A DNA stretch of 64,000 nt. It comes from Cytobacillus gottheilii (lineage in GTDB: Bacteria; Bacillota; Bacilli; Bacillales; Cytobacillaceae). Below the pieces are notes generated by a model. That model did not search any database, was not told the DNA's origin, and was given only the letters and a program-made list of their open reading frames with translations. The DNA lies in NCBI RefSeq assembly GCF_900166665.1, contig NZ_LT800494.1, positions 4,336,001 through 4,400,000 of the forward strand. Direction: 5' to 3'. Shown here one piece after another: positions 36,900-45,221 of this stretch. The stretch's first letter is position 1. The number at the start of each line of letters is the position of its first letter. The position numbers and the translations under genes were made by a program.

Positions 36900-38258
36900 T
36901 TGATCCAAAATATGACCGAAAATCAAATCACACTTTACATTATTAAAACGTTAAAAGAAAACAAAAAGAAGGATTTCGACGTAATTCTTGATGAACTGCA
37001 GCCGTATGACATTGCTCAGCTCTACGAAAACCTTCCCGAAAAGCACCAGCCTCGTTTCCTATTGTTCTTATCCGTCGACAGGCTAGCTGATTTGCTGGAA
37101 GAACTGAATAAGGAAAAGCAGCTGGAGGTACTGAATAAGATAGGAAAAGAGCGGACAGGTAAAGTACTTGACGAGATGGACAACGATGACCTTGCATTGT
37201 TGCTTGACGAGTTATCACCTGAAAAAATCGCTTCGCTTCTTTCCGGCATGAAAAAAAGCGAGTCTCAAATTGTACAAGACATCATGAATTACCCGCCAGA
37301 AACCGCCGGCCGGATCATGACAAACCGTTTTGTTTGGATCCGCGATTACTATAGTGTGAAAGAAGCCGTCGAAAAACTGAAGATTTTTGCTGAATATGCG
37401 GAAACGATTAACTACCTCTATGTTATAGATCAGCACCGCAAGCTTGTTGGTGTTGTGTCATACCGTGATTTATTGATTGCTGAACCACATGAAAAAATTA
37501 GCGATGTCATGTATGAGCGTGTGATTGCCGCTACCGTCACAACCGATCAGGAAGAGGTTGCACGGATGGTTGAGAGATATGACTTCCTTGCTATTCCAGT
37601 CGTAAATGAAGAAAATGTTCTAATGGGAATTGCGACGGTCGATGACTTAATCGACGTTGTGATCCAGGAAGCGAATGAAGACATTGAAAAGCTTTCCGCC
37701 TCTGGTAAATCGATTGACTTTGATACGAAAGCATTTGTTGCTGCCTATCGGCGGTTACCATGGCTGATCCTGCTTCTTTTTATTGGCATTCTATCCGGCG
37801 GAATTATTAGCGGCTATGAACAAACACTTGAGCAGGTAGTTGCATTAACCTTTTTTATGCCGATGATATCAGGCATGACAGGGAACACCGGTACACAGTC
37901 ACTTGCAGTTGTTGTTCGCGGACTTATTTCAAATGATATTAATAAAAAAGTTGTCACAAAGCTTATCCTTCGTGAATTTTTTGTCGGTCTTTTAATTGGA
38001 CTAACCTGCGGTATTTTAATTTCCCTTATCGCTTATTTTTGGCAAGGTAATGCGGTATTAGGCCTTGTGGTTGGTGTTTCTTTATTCTTAACTCTCATTA
38101 TTGGAACATTAGCCGGTGCCGTTATTCCGCTAATCCTTTATCGCCTTAACATCGATCCAGCGATCGCATCTGGTCCGCTGATCACCACATTAAATGACAT
38201 CTTTTCACTAATTACGTATTTTGGCATTGCCACCATGTTTATTAGCTATTTAACGTAA
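36900..38258 (+). CDS. mgtE: Magnesium transporter MgtE
   Basis: A 452-residue protein in the MgtE order: N-domain (about 20-125; DELQPYDIAQLYENLPEKH), two CBS domains (about 130-255; ending MGIATVDDLIDVVIQEA) and a five-segment membrane domain (about 280-450) with FFMPMISGMTGNTGTQSLAVVVRG lining the pore. It is a Mg2+ channel gated by cytosolic Mg2+. Start: AAAGGGG ends 1 nt before a GTG at 36891 and 10 nt before a TTG at 36900 (MIQNMTEN). I prefer the TTG, but either is possible. Confidence 0.93.
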   Translation: MIQNMTENQITLYIIKTLKENKKKDFDVILDELQPYDIAQLYENLPEKHQPRFLLFLSVDRLADLLEELNKEKQLEVLNKIGKERTGKVLDEMDNDDLALLLDELSPEKIASLLSGMKKSESQIVQDIMNYPPETAGRIMTNRFVWIRDYYSVKEAVEKLKIFAEYAETINYLYVIDQHRKLVGVVSYRDLLIAEPHEKISDVMYERVIAATVTTDQEEVARMVERYDFLAIPVVNEENVLMGIATVDDLIDVVIQEANEDIEKLSASGKSIDFDTKAFVAAYRRLPWLILLLFIGILSGGIISGYEQTLEQVVALTFFMPMISGMTGNTGTQSLAVVVRGLISNDINKKVVTKLILREFFVGLLIGLTCGILISLIAYFWQGNAVLGLVVGVSLFLTLIIGTLAGAVIPLILYRLNIDPAIASGPLITTLNDIFSLITYFGIATMFISYLT

Positions 38259-38263
38259 AACAT

Positions 38264-38289
38264 ATCCCCTTGATATCAAGGGGTTTTTT
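38264..38289 (+). terminator. Intrinsic terminator after mgtE
   Basis: CCCCTTG-ATAT-CAAGGGG followed by six T, 8 nt after the stop codon. Confidence 0.9.
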
Positions 38290-38862
38290 CTTTATTTGAA
38301 CAATCCCCTATCCCTGCTGGTCTAAACCTCTAATAGCATGGTTTGCTTAGACACTTTAACAGTTTGGGGTTATACGGTGACTCAACTTCCCTAAATAGAG
38401 GCACTCTCGCGATCGGAATGACTCAGCGGTTCTATTTCCCCAAACTGACACTCGCCTTCTCTTTCGGGAATTACTTTGCCGTTCTATTTCCTCAAACCGA
38501 CACTCACCCTCTCTTTCGGGAATTACTTTGCCGTTCTATTTCCCCAAACTGACACTCGCCTTCTCTTTCGGGAGTTACTTTGCCGTTCTATTTCCCCAAA
38601 CCCTCACCCGGCCTATCGTTCGGGAATTCCCCCGTCTACCTTATACCTGTTTTAAACCATTTTGTCATTTCTATTTAAAAAGGAAACTATCCTAACCCCA
38701 TTTTCGTCTATACTGATAGATTATTATTTTGGATGCTGCGAAGATTGTATTGAATGACATTCTCTGCTTTGATAGTCTAAAGGAAAATAATGTTTAATTC
38801 AGACTGCTACCATCGAAATAATCATAGAGATGTAGAGATGATAAAGAAACTGGGTGTTATAA
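38290..38862. other. Non-coding region with tandem repeats before the SEDS gene
   Basis: About 570 nt. The centre is the 52-bp tandem repeat at 38430-38637, with a degenerate unit before it from about 38376. After it comes AT-rich DNA leading into the SEDS gene, with no clear promoter seen. Confidence 0.55.
38430..38637. repeat. 52-bp tandem repeat, four units
   Basis: TTCTATTTCC recurs at 38430, 38482, 38534 and 38586, an exact 52-bp period. The unit contains CCCCAAACTGACACTCGCC and TTTCGGGAATTACTTTGCC; the first three units are nearly identical and the fourth diverges. A related pair of half units occurs at about 58436-58510. Confidence 0.88.
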
Positions 38863-40038
38863 ATGAATCGGCAAAACAGAATGACAGAACGTTTTGATTG
38901 GAATTTAAGCTTGCTGCTGTTTTTATTTTTTATCATTAGTTGTGTTGCTATATACAGCGGGCAATCAACTTCTCAATATAATGTCAATTTCGCTCTCGCC
39001 CAAATTAAAAATTATGTTGCCGGGACCGTCATCTTAGCCATTGTGATGTACTTTGATACAGAACAGGTAAAGAAGCTTGCCTGGTATTTGTTTGGACTTG
39101 GGTTCATTCTGCAGGCTGGTTTGTTCGTTGCTCCAGAATGGCTTGCTGAGGAGAGAAAAGGAGCAACACTCTGGTACCAAATAAAATTCTTAGGTTCTGT
39201 CCAGCCTTCTGAATTCTTTAAAATCTTTTTAATTATTGCTCTGGCTAAAATAACCGTGGGTCATCATAAAAAGTATGTGGCCAAAACGTTTCAAACGGAT
39301 TTGTTGCTCCTTTTAAAAATCGGCGGTTTGACCTTTATTCCATTTGCATTAATTGTGGTCGAGGATTTAGGGACAGCGCTTGTAATTTTGGCGATCATGA
39401 CTGGAATTATTCTTGTTTCCGGAATCACGTGGAAGCTGATTCTTCCAATTATCACTCTTGGAAGCGCAGCTGTTGCCGGTATTCTATATCTTGTGATTCG
39501 GGCGCCACAGTATCTTGAGAAATACGTTGATACGTATCAGATGTACCGTATTTATGCTTGGTTAGACCCTGTTGGCCACCGTCAGGGAGATGGCTTGCAA
39601 TTATATAATTCCTTGCATGCAATTGGCTCTGGTCTTCTATCTGGAAAAGGCTTTTATGATCGGCAAGTGTATATCCCCGATGTTCATACCGATTTTATTT
39701 TTAGTGTCATCGGAGAAGAATATGGTTTTGTCGGCGCCAGTATCGTCATTGGATTGTTCTTCTTGCTGATCTATCATTTAACGAAGACAGCCCTAGAAAC
39801 TGCCGATCCTTTTAATACGTATATTTGTGTCGGCATTATTGGCATGATCACCTTTCATGTCTTCCAAAATATCGGCATGACCATCCAAGTGCTGCCGATT
39901 ACGGGGATTCCACTTCCTTTTATCAGTTACGGCGGAAGTTCGATTATGGGGAATATGATGGCAATGGGACTTGTCTTTGGGATGAGATTTCATCAGAAGA
40001 ATTACATGTTCTCATCTGGGAAAAATTATGTTGACTAA
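38863..40038 (+). CDS. RodA/FtsW/SpoVE-family SEDS glycosyltransferase (RodA-like)
   Basis: A 391-residue protein with about ten membrane segments. It contains VQPSEFFKIFLIIALAK, VVEDLGTALVI with the catalytic-type Asp, TDFIFSVIGEEYGFVGA, and ITGIPLPFISYGGSSIMGNM. SEDS proteins polymerise lipid II with class B PBPs. It resembles RodA more than FtsW in length and N-terminus. It stands alone rather than beside a PBP gene, so it may be an additional, perhaps conditionally used, paralogue. The ribosome site is weak (GGGTG). Confidence 0.88.
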   Translation: MNRQNRMTERFDWNLSLLLFLFFIISCVAIYSGQSTSQYNVNFALAQIKNYVAGTVILAIVMYFDTEQVKKLAWYLFGLGFILQAGLFVAPEWLAEERKGATLWYQIKFLGSVQPSEFFKIFLIIALAKITVGHHKKYVAKTFQTDLLLLLKIGGLTFIPFALIVVEDLGTALVILAIMTGIILVSGITWKLILPIITLGSAAVAGILYLVIRAPQYLEKYVDTYQMYRIYAWLDPVGHRQGDGLQLYNSLHAIGSGLLSGKGFYDRQVYIPDVHTDFIFSVIGEEYGFVGASIVIGLFFLLIYHLTKTALETADPFNTYICVGIIGMITFHVFQNIGMTIQVLPITGIPLPFISYGGSSIMGNMMAMGLVFGMRFHQKNYMFSSGKNYVD

Positions 40039-40149
40039 ATTTTACGGTTTTTAATTTTCGGCTTTTTTCTCGGCAAGGCTATCACTACAAAGAGAAAAGC
40101 TATGTACCGATCGGACATTTTCTCCTCGCCCTTCAGATGAAGGAGTCAC

Positions 40150-40345
40150 TGAAAAATAAGCGGAGATTTTACCCTTATTTCCAGATTTGAGCTATTTTCG
40201 GGCGAAATAAGGGGAGATTTTCCGGCTATTTTGAAATAAAATCGCCCATTTGCACGTTTTTTGGTTATTTAGACGGAATTTCTCCGTCTATTTAAGCACA
40301 TTTTAAGTGATTTTACGAAATAAGCGGAATTCTTCCGCTTATTTC
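40150..40345. repeat. AAATAAGCGG-type hairpin repeat cluster
   Basis: Several short inverted repeats stand in a row. The best is AAATAAGCGGAA-TTC-TTCCGCTTATTT (40318-40344, 12-bp perfect arms). Others are TAGACGGA with TCCGTCTA (40270-40290) and AAATAAGCGGAGA near 40154. The core matches that at 12578-12662. Confidence 0.82.
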
Positions 40346-40402
40346 TGAGATTTGTCATTGTGGATTTCTAGGAAAATCTGTTACTATGCGAAATGATAGT
40401 CA

Positions 40403-40443
40403 TGCTCAGCACCCGCCCGCCGGAAAGTGAGTACTCTGAGTAC
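40403..40443. repeat. Truncated copy of the repeat at 20291-20406
   Basis: GCTCAGCACCCGCCCGCCGG followed by AAAGTGAGTAC matches, on the opposite strand, CTCAGCACCCGCCCCGCGG and AAAGCGAGTAC of the 20.3 kb repeat. About 40 nt only. Confidence 0.6.
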
Positions 40444-40550
40444 ATTTAAGTAATAAAAATTAAGTTTTCAAACACAGTCTATGTTAAAAGAAGAATTACT
40501 TTAAGAAGGCTTCCCTTATGCTTGATTACAAGAAAATATTTCGTTCTGCC

Positions 40551-40621
40551 TCCATCCAGACTTGCCCTTGTCAAAGCCGTTACCCTTACTCTTCCAACGG
40601 CATGAGCATCTTTTGGATGGA
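40551..40621. other. Structured segment of unknown function
   Basis: Outer arms TCCATCCA (40551-40558) and TGGATGGA (40614-40621) enclose inner arms GCCGTT (40576-40581) and AACGGC (40596-40601). Both stems are perfect. It lies 20 nt after the TauE/SafE stop codon, with no T-run on either strand, so it is not a normal terminator. Confidence 0.45.
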
Positions 40622-40640
40622 AGCTTCACATAAAATGCAA

Positions 40641-41504
40641 TTACTGCTCTTCTGCAGTTTTTTTCTTGCTGCGCATTCTCACAAAGGCAATCACAAAAAA
40701 GCTCAGCACGAAAAGTGCGGTAATCGCCAAACCTGCTGTATTGAAGTTTACTAGCTTCATGATGACACTAATAACAGTAGATATATACAATACTCCTAAT
40801 AGGCGCGTAATTTCCCCGTTTGCAAAGAAATTGGTTAAACGGGCTCCAAATTGTGAGCCGATTAGACCGCCTGCTACTAAGATTAAACCTACGAGCAAGT
40901 CTATCTGAACATCAAAGGAATACGAGATAAAACCGGATGAAACAATGAATAACACGGCAAATAAACTGGTGCCCACCGCTTTTTTAGACGGAAATCCAAG
41001 GAAGGCAACACTTAATGGAACAATGATAAAGCCTCCCCCTACACCGAGGGTTGTAGAAACTAAGCCTGCTCCAAAACCAATGATTAATACTTTTCCAATT
41101 CCAGGTGAACGTTTCTGCATCCCCTTTTGAACTGCTTTCTCTTTTTTCAGCATTTGTACGGAGAAATAGGAAAGCATGACAATATACAGCATTGGGATGA
41201 CCCATTCATCATAGCCGCGTTCCTCAAGAAACAGAACGAATGGCTTAGCAATCTGTGTTGCCAGCATGCCACTAATTCCCAGCAGCAAACCTTCCTTCCA
41301 ATAGATATTTTTCATCCTTAAATGGGCAACGATCCCCGAAAGAGAGCTTCCTATCGTAAATAACAAGCTCGTCGTTATCGCTTCAACTGGTTCATAACCA
41401 ATCAGCATTAAAAACGGTGTTAAAATAAACCCCCCGCCGATCCCAAAAAAGCCCGACATGACACTTACTAAAACACCTAATAAAAAAAAGAAAAAGTATT
41501 CCAC
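40641..41504 (-). CDS. TauE/SafE-family sulfite or anion exporter
   Basis: A 287-residue protein with about eight membrane segments and two repeats of the family motif: GFFGIGGGFILTPFLM near residue 20 and STTLGVGGGFIIVPLSVAFLG near residue 160. Members export sulfite, sulfoacetate or related anions; the substrate is unknown here. GTG start with GAGGGTG upstream. Monocistronic. Confidence 0.9.
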   Translation of the reverse strand: MEYFFFFLLGVLVSVMSGFFGIGGGFILTPFLMLIGYEPVEAITTSLLFTIGSSLSGIVAHLRMKNIYWKEGLLLGISGMLATQIAKPFVLFLEERGYDEWVIPMLYIVMLSYFSVQMLKKEKAVQKGMQKRSPGIGKVLIIGFGAGLVSTTLGVGGGFIIVPLSVAFLGFPSKKAVGTSLFAVLFIVSSGFISYSFDVQIDLLVGLILVAGGLIGSQFGARLTNFFANGEITRLLGVLYISTVISVIMKLVNFNTAGLAITALFVLSFFVIAFVRMRSKKKTAEEQ

Positions 41505-41616
41505 GATATCACCCTCTGCTTAGAAACATATACTCCCAACATTGTACACCTGCCAAAAAGACATGTCTAACCTCGTTTGAACAAGCATATGATGATCATG
41601 AAAGGAGCATTGGAAT

Positions 41617-42213
41617 ATGCCTGCGTTTATACATAGTATTGAAGTTTGGTTAATGGAGTATGGTGTCTTTAGTTTATTGTTTATCTCCTTTGCAGATTCT
41701 TCTTTTTTTCCGATTCCACCTGACGTTCTCTTAATTCCTCTTGGGATCGCCAATCCGGACAAAGTTTTTGCTTATGCATTGTTAACCACTGCAGCATCCG
41801 TGCTTGGCGCTGCATTTGGCTGGGTAATAGGTAAAAGACTTGGAAGGCCAGTTTTGAAATTCATTATTTCGGAAAGCAAGATTAACAAAGTAGAAGAATA
41901 TTTTGCTAAATACGGAGCCATGGCAATATTAATCTCTGCATTTACACCATTCCCTTTTAAAATTTTCACCATTTTTGCTGGGATTTCAAATGTTAAATTA
42001 AACGTATTGATTATTTGGTCTATTATTGGCAGAGGTGCACGATTCTTTTTAGAGGCAGCGATCATCCTCTACCTTGGTGCCAAGGCGGGACCTTATATTC
42101 AGGAACACTTTACACAGATTACACTGATTGGCGGAGGCGCCGTTGTTACTGCTTATTTGCTTTACCTGGTGATAAAAAATAGAACGAAACCTATTAACAT
42201 AACAAAGCGCTGA
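41617..42213 (+). CDS. DedA/VTT-family membrane protein (YqaA-like)
   Basis: A 198-residue protein with the VTT-domain features SFFPIPPDVLLIPLG, AFGWVIGKRLGRPVL and ISAFTPFPFKIFTIFAG (arginine-poor YqaA branch). Homologues include lipid-carrier flippases and scramblases; the function here is open. AAAGGAG is 11 nt before the ATG. The stop codon TGA lies inside the stem of the downstream terminator. Confidence 0.88.
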   Translation: MPAFIHSIEVWLMEYGVFSLLFISFADSSFFPIPPDVLLIPLGIANPDKVFAYALLTTAASVLGAAFGWVIGKRLGRPVLKFIISESKINKVEEYFAKYGAMAILISAFTPFPFKIFTIFAGISNVKLNVLIIWSIIGRGARFFLEAAIILYLGAKAGPYIQEHFTQITLIGGGAVVTAYLLYLVIKNRTKPINITKR

Positions 42214-42240
42214 CATTATCAAGATGTCAGCGCTTTTTTT
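42204..42240 (+). terminator. Intrinsic terminator after the DedA gene
   Basis: AAAGCGCTGACAT, 7-nt loop, ATGTCAGCGCTTT, then four more T. It begins inside the coding region. Confidence 0.92.
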
Positions 42241-42248
42241 ATTTATTA

Positions 42249-42285
42249 TCAATATTAATTTAAAATAATTATAATTTAATATTGA
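42249..42285. promoter_or_regulatory. PerR-type box nested in a 10-bp inverted repeat (dps)
   Basis: TTAAAATAATTATAA (42260-42274) matches the Per box TTATAATNATTATAA at all but one position. It is framed by perfect outer arms TCAATATTAA (42249-42258) and TTAATATTGA (42276-42285). The right arm overlaps the -35 box of dps, as expected for peroxide-sensitive repression by PerR. Confidence 0.75.
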
Positions 42286-42309
42286 TTTTATTTTTATACT
42301 TGTTATAAT
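42282..42309 (+). promoter_or_regulatory. Sigma-A promoter of dps
   Basis: TTGATT (42282-42287), 16 nt, TATAAT (42304-42309), 33 nt before the ATG. Confidence 0.7.
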
Positions 42310-42341
42310 CAATTTATAAGATCAATGAGGAGGCTTTTATA

Positions 42342-42779
42342 ATGGAAAAATTATATTCAGCACTTAACGTACAAATCTCTAACTGGAGTGTTCTATACAC
42401 AAAATTGCATCGCTATCACTGGTATGTAAAAGGCCCTAACTTCTTTGCACTGCATGCTAAATTTGAAGAATTATATAATGAAGCTGCTAACGTTGTGGAT
42501 GAAGCTGCTGAGCGTTTACTTGCAATCGGAGGTAAACCAGTTTCGACTATGCAGGAATATCTAAACACTTCCACATTAACGGAGGACACAGCTCCAGCTA
42601 CAGCAAGCGAGATGGTTGCAAACTTAGCAGCAGATTATACTCAGTTAAAGAAAGAACTGGAAGACTTAGCTGCACTTGCAGCAGATCAAAACGATGATTT
42701 AACAAACGACTTCGCAGTAGGCTTAATGGCTACACTAGATACACATATCTGGATGTTTAACGCTTACTTAGGAGAATAA
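42342..42779 (+). CDS. dps: Dps-family DNA-protecting ferritin (MrgA-like)
   Basis: A 145-residue four-helix protein with the Dps ferroxidase ligands in LHRYHWYVKG (His31), LHAKFEELYNEAA and VDEAAERLLAIGG. It stores iron, removes peroxide and binds DNA as a dodecamer. GGAGG is 8 nt before the ATG. The PerR-like box upstream supports the MrgA role in oxidative stress. Monocistronic, with its own terminator. Confidence 0.93.
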   Translation: MEKLYSALNVQISNWSVLYTKLHRYHWYVKGPNFFALHAKFEELYNEAANVVDEAAERLLAIGGKPVSTMQEYLNTSTLTEDTAPATASEMVANLAADYTQLKKELEDLAALAADQNDDLTNDFAVGLMATLDTHIWMFNAYLGE

Positions 42780-42791
42780 TAGAGATTGCTA

Positions 42792-42827
42792 AAGAAGTCA
42801 GTGATGATTATCACTGACTTCTTTTTT
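42792..42827 (+). terminator. Intrinsic terminator after dps
   Basis: AAGAAGTCAGTGA, 6-nt loop, TCACTGACTTCTT, then T-run. Confidence 0.92.
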
Positions 42828-42888
42828 GCCCAATTTCCGTCTTAAGCATGTTACTATTTAAGTAAGAACATGTTAGGGGGAGAATACC

Positions 42889-43515
42889 ATCAAGTTTAAT
42901 CAGGTTGTAAAGTCAATTGAAGAGCTTCATAGTATTGCAGGAACACCAGGAATAACCGTGTTAAATAAAACGATCTCCTTTTTAGATGATCATTGCAGAA
43001 ATTTTATGGATCAATCACCATTTGTGTTTATCTCTACATCTGATTCTACTGGACGCTGTGACTGCTCACCTCGCGGGGATGCGCCAGGCTTTGTGTATGT
43101 GCTTGATGAGAAACATTTAGTTATTCCAGAAAGACCCGGGAACCGAAAAATGGACTCGCTTATCAATATCCTCTCAAACCCAAATATTGGACTCATTTTT
43201 GTCATTCCTGGATTAGGAGAAACACTTCGCATTAATGGACGTGCAACCATTATTCAAGATGCTGAAATACTTGAAAAGATGGCTGTTAATGGTAAATCTC
43301 CTCAGCTCGGAATTGTTGTTGAAGTAGAAGAATGCTATATTCATTGTGCTAAAGCTTTTAAGCGCTCTCAATTATGGGAGCCATCCTCTTGGAGCACAAA
43401 GGAACAGCTGCCGCAGCCTGCTAAAATGCTTGCTGCACATATCAATATGGAAGATCTTGATAGCGAAAAGATTCAAACTTCCTTAGATCTGAGTTACAAG
43501 CATAATTTATACTAA
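42889..43515 (+). CDS. FMN-binding pyridoxamine 5'-phosphate oxidase-like protein
   Basis: About 208 residues of the MSMEG_1061-type PPOX family: SPFVFISTSDSTGRCDCSPRG, VIPERPGNRKMDSL and IPGLGETLRINGRA are diagnostic. The conserved N-terminus KFNQVVKSIEEL continues upstream of the first ordinary start (GTG 42958). It can be translated only from an ATC codon at 42889, which sits 6 nt after AGGGGGAG; an in-frame TAG lies just before. I annotate the ATC start as most likely, but a mutated ATG or a sequencing error would look the same. The enzyme's substrate is unknown. Confidence 0.8.
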   Translation: MKFNQVVKSIEELHSIAGTPGITVLNKTISFLDDHCRNFMDQSPFVFISTSDSTGRCDCSPRGDAPGFVYVLDEKHLVIPERPGNRKMDSLINILSNPNIGLIFVIPGLGETLRINGRATIIQDAEILEKMAVNGKSPQLGIVVEVEECYIHCAKAFKRSQLWEPSSWSTKEQLPQPAKMLAAHINMEDLDSEKIQTSLDLSYKHNLY

Positions 43516-43522
43516 ACAGATT

Positions 43523-43558
43523 AAGACATAAACCGTTATTCGGTTTGTGTCTTTTTTT
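43523..43558 (+). terminator. Intrinsic terminator after the PPOX-like gene
   Basis: AAGACATAAACCG, 5-nt loop, CGGTTTGTGTCTT, then five T. Confidence 0.9.
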
Positions 43559-43670
43559 GTTGTCATGTTCCTGCAAAATTCATATTGACAATATTTAGTG
43601 ACGGGCGTATTTTTAATATCAAATAAACCTCAATACACGCTTTAAAATGGGGAGATAGAAGGGTTAAGCA

Positions 43671-44990
43671 ATGAATATTAAATACTGGACATTCAATCCT
43701 GCCCAGTTGATTGTTTCTGTTTTTGCTCTATTTGCAGTGATGGGCACGGTCCTCTTGAAGCTGCCTATTGCAACGGAGGAGGGCGTATCATGGATGGATG
43801 CTGCCTTTATATCGACCTCTGCCATTACAGTGACTGGTCTGGCATCCGTTGATCCCGGCTCAACCTTTACTCTCTTCGGGGAAATTGTACTGATGTTCCT
43901 CATGCAGATTGGCGGAATTGGGGTTATGTGCTATGCGGTTTTAATTTATGTCCTCATCGGCAAAAAAATCAAATTTAAAGAAAGACTGTTAATACAGCAA
44001 GCGTTGAATCAAAATTCACTCGGAGGTGTGATCAGGCTAGCCCGCAGTGTTCTGATTTACTCTTTCGTTATCGAGGCTGCAGCTGCGCTTTTACTCAGCA
44101 TTCGCCTTGTTCCGGAATATGGGTTTGGCAAAGGGCTTTATTATAGCCTGTTTCATTCGATTTCCGCCTTTAATAATGCAGGATTGGCCTTATGGTCTGA
44201 TGGTTTAACCGGATTTGTTGGTGACCCGGTCATGAATATTGTTATTACAATGTTATTTATCTTTGGAGGTCTTGGCTTTACGGTCATTGGAGACCTTGTT
44301 TATGCCAAGCGATTCAGGCAATTAACGCTTCATTCCAAAATGATGATTACGGGCACTTTTGTAATAAATTTGTTTGCCATGTTCGTCATTTTTTTCTTGG
44401 AATTTAATAATGAAGGCACACTCGGTCCTCTCTCATTATGGGAAAAAGCAGCTGCATCTTATTTTCAGGCTGTCACTCCAAGAACAGCAGGCTTTAACAC
44501 CGTTGATATTTCCAGTATTGAGGATCCTACTGCCTTCTTTATGATGCTGTTGATGTTCATCGGTGCAGGAAGCACCTCTACAGGCGGCGGCATTAAATTA
44601 ACCACCTTCCTAATCCTGCTATTAGCTGCCATCACTTTTATTCGCGGCAAAAAGGATACGGTCATTTTTAGAAGAAGATTACAAGAAACGACCATCATGA
44701 AAGCACTGGCGATTGCTGTTACCAGTCTCCTATTTATTTGTATGGCGATATTTTTACTGACCATTTTTGAAGAGAGAGATTTTCTGCCGCTTGCCTTTGA
44801 AGTGATTTCAGCATTTGGCACTGTCGGTCTTTCAATGGGGGTTACACCTGAGTTATCGGTAATCGGAAAACTTATTATTATGTTTATTATGTTTTTAGGA
44901 AATATCGGCCCGCTAACACTGGCATATACCCTGGCAAAACCGGACCAGCAGAAGATCCGCTATCCACAGGAAGATGTATTGACAGGCTGA
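43671..44990 (+). CDS. Ktr-type potassium uptake membrane subunit (KtrB/KtrD-like)
   Basis: A 439-residue Trk/Ktr protein with four M1-P-M2 repeats. Filter motifs are TSAITVTGLASVD (residues about 45-57), NNAGLALWSDG, TPRTAGFNTVD and GTVGLSMG. GAGSTSTGGGIK forms the gating loop. It takes up K+ with Na+ and needs a cytosolic RCK subunit (KtrA or KtrC), which is not encoded nearby, as for ktrD in B. subtilis. I saw no c-di-AMP riboswitch upstream. Confidence 0.92.
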   Translation: MNIKYWTFNPAQLIVSVFALFAVMGTVLLKLPIATEEGVSWMDAAFISTSAITVTGLASVDPGSTFTLFGEIVLMFLMQIGGIGVMCYAVLIYVLIGKKIKFKERLLIQQALNQNSLGGVIRLARSVLIYSFVIEAAAALLLSIRLVPEYGFGKGLYYSLFHSISAFNNAGLALWSDGLTGFVGDPVMNIVITMLFIFGGLGFTVIGDLVYAKRFRQLTLHSKMMITGTFVINLFAMFVIFFLEFNNEGTLGPLSLWEKAAASYFQAVTPRTAGFNTVDISSIEDPTAFFMMLLMFIGAGSTSTGGGIKLTTFLILLLAAITFIRGKKDTVIFRRRLQETTIMKALAIAVTSLLFICMAIFLLTIFEERDFLPLAFEVISAFGTVGLSMGVTPELSVIGKLIIMFIMFLGNIGPLTLAYTLAKPDQQKIRYPQEDVLTG

Positions 44991-45177
44991 TTACTATAGA
45001 GAATGGGACTGCACTATGCAGTTTGTGGTGTATTATGGACGATTATAAATTAATCGCGACTCTATTATCCAGTTTTTTGGTGTTCCGTGGCGTGATTACA
45101 GCTTTCCTCATAGTTTTTAATAAAATTGGTCCACACAACAAGCATATAACTGCTCGGCTTTTGACTTGACACACTAC

Positions 45178-45221
45178 AAAAAAGGCAGCATGGGATCCAC
45201 CCTTCCCATACTGCCTTTTTC
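45178..45221. terminator. Bidirectional terminator between the Ktr and GGDEF genes
   Basis: AAAAAGGCAGCATGGGA pairs with TCCCATACTGCCTTTTT (one mismatch), T-runs on both strands, between convergent genes. Confidence 0.9.

Larger units (their letters stand above)
40039..40640. other. Repeat-rich convergent intergenic region
   Basis: About 600 nt between the SEDS gene (plus) and the TauE/SafE gene (minus). It contains the hairpin cluster 40150-40345, a 40-bp repeat remnant at 40403-40443 and a structured segment at 40551-40621. No gene is supported. Confidence 0.6.

Noticed and set aside
38430..38637. Regular repeats that might be a CRISPR array
   Set aside because: The whole 52-bp unit repeats, with no unique spacers between conserved repeats and no cas genes nearby. 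The same holds for the 126-bp units at 58125-58437.
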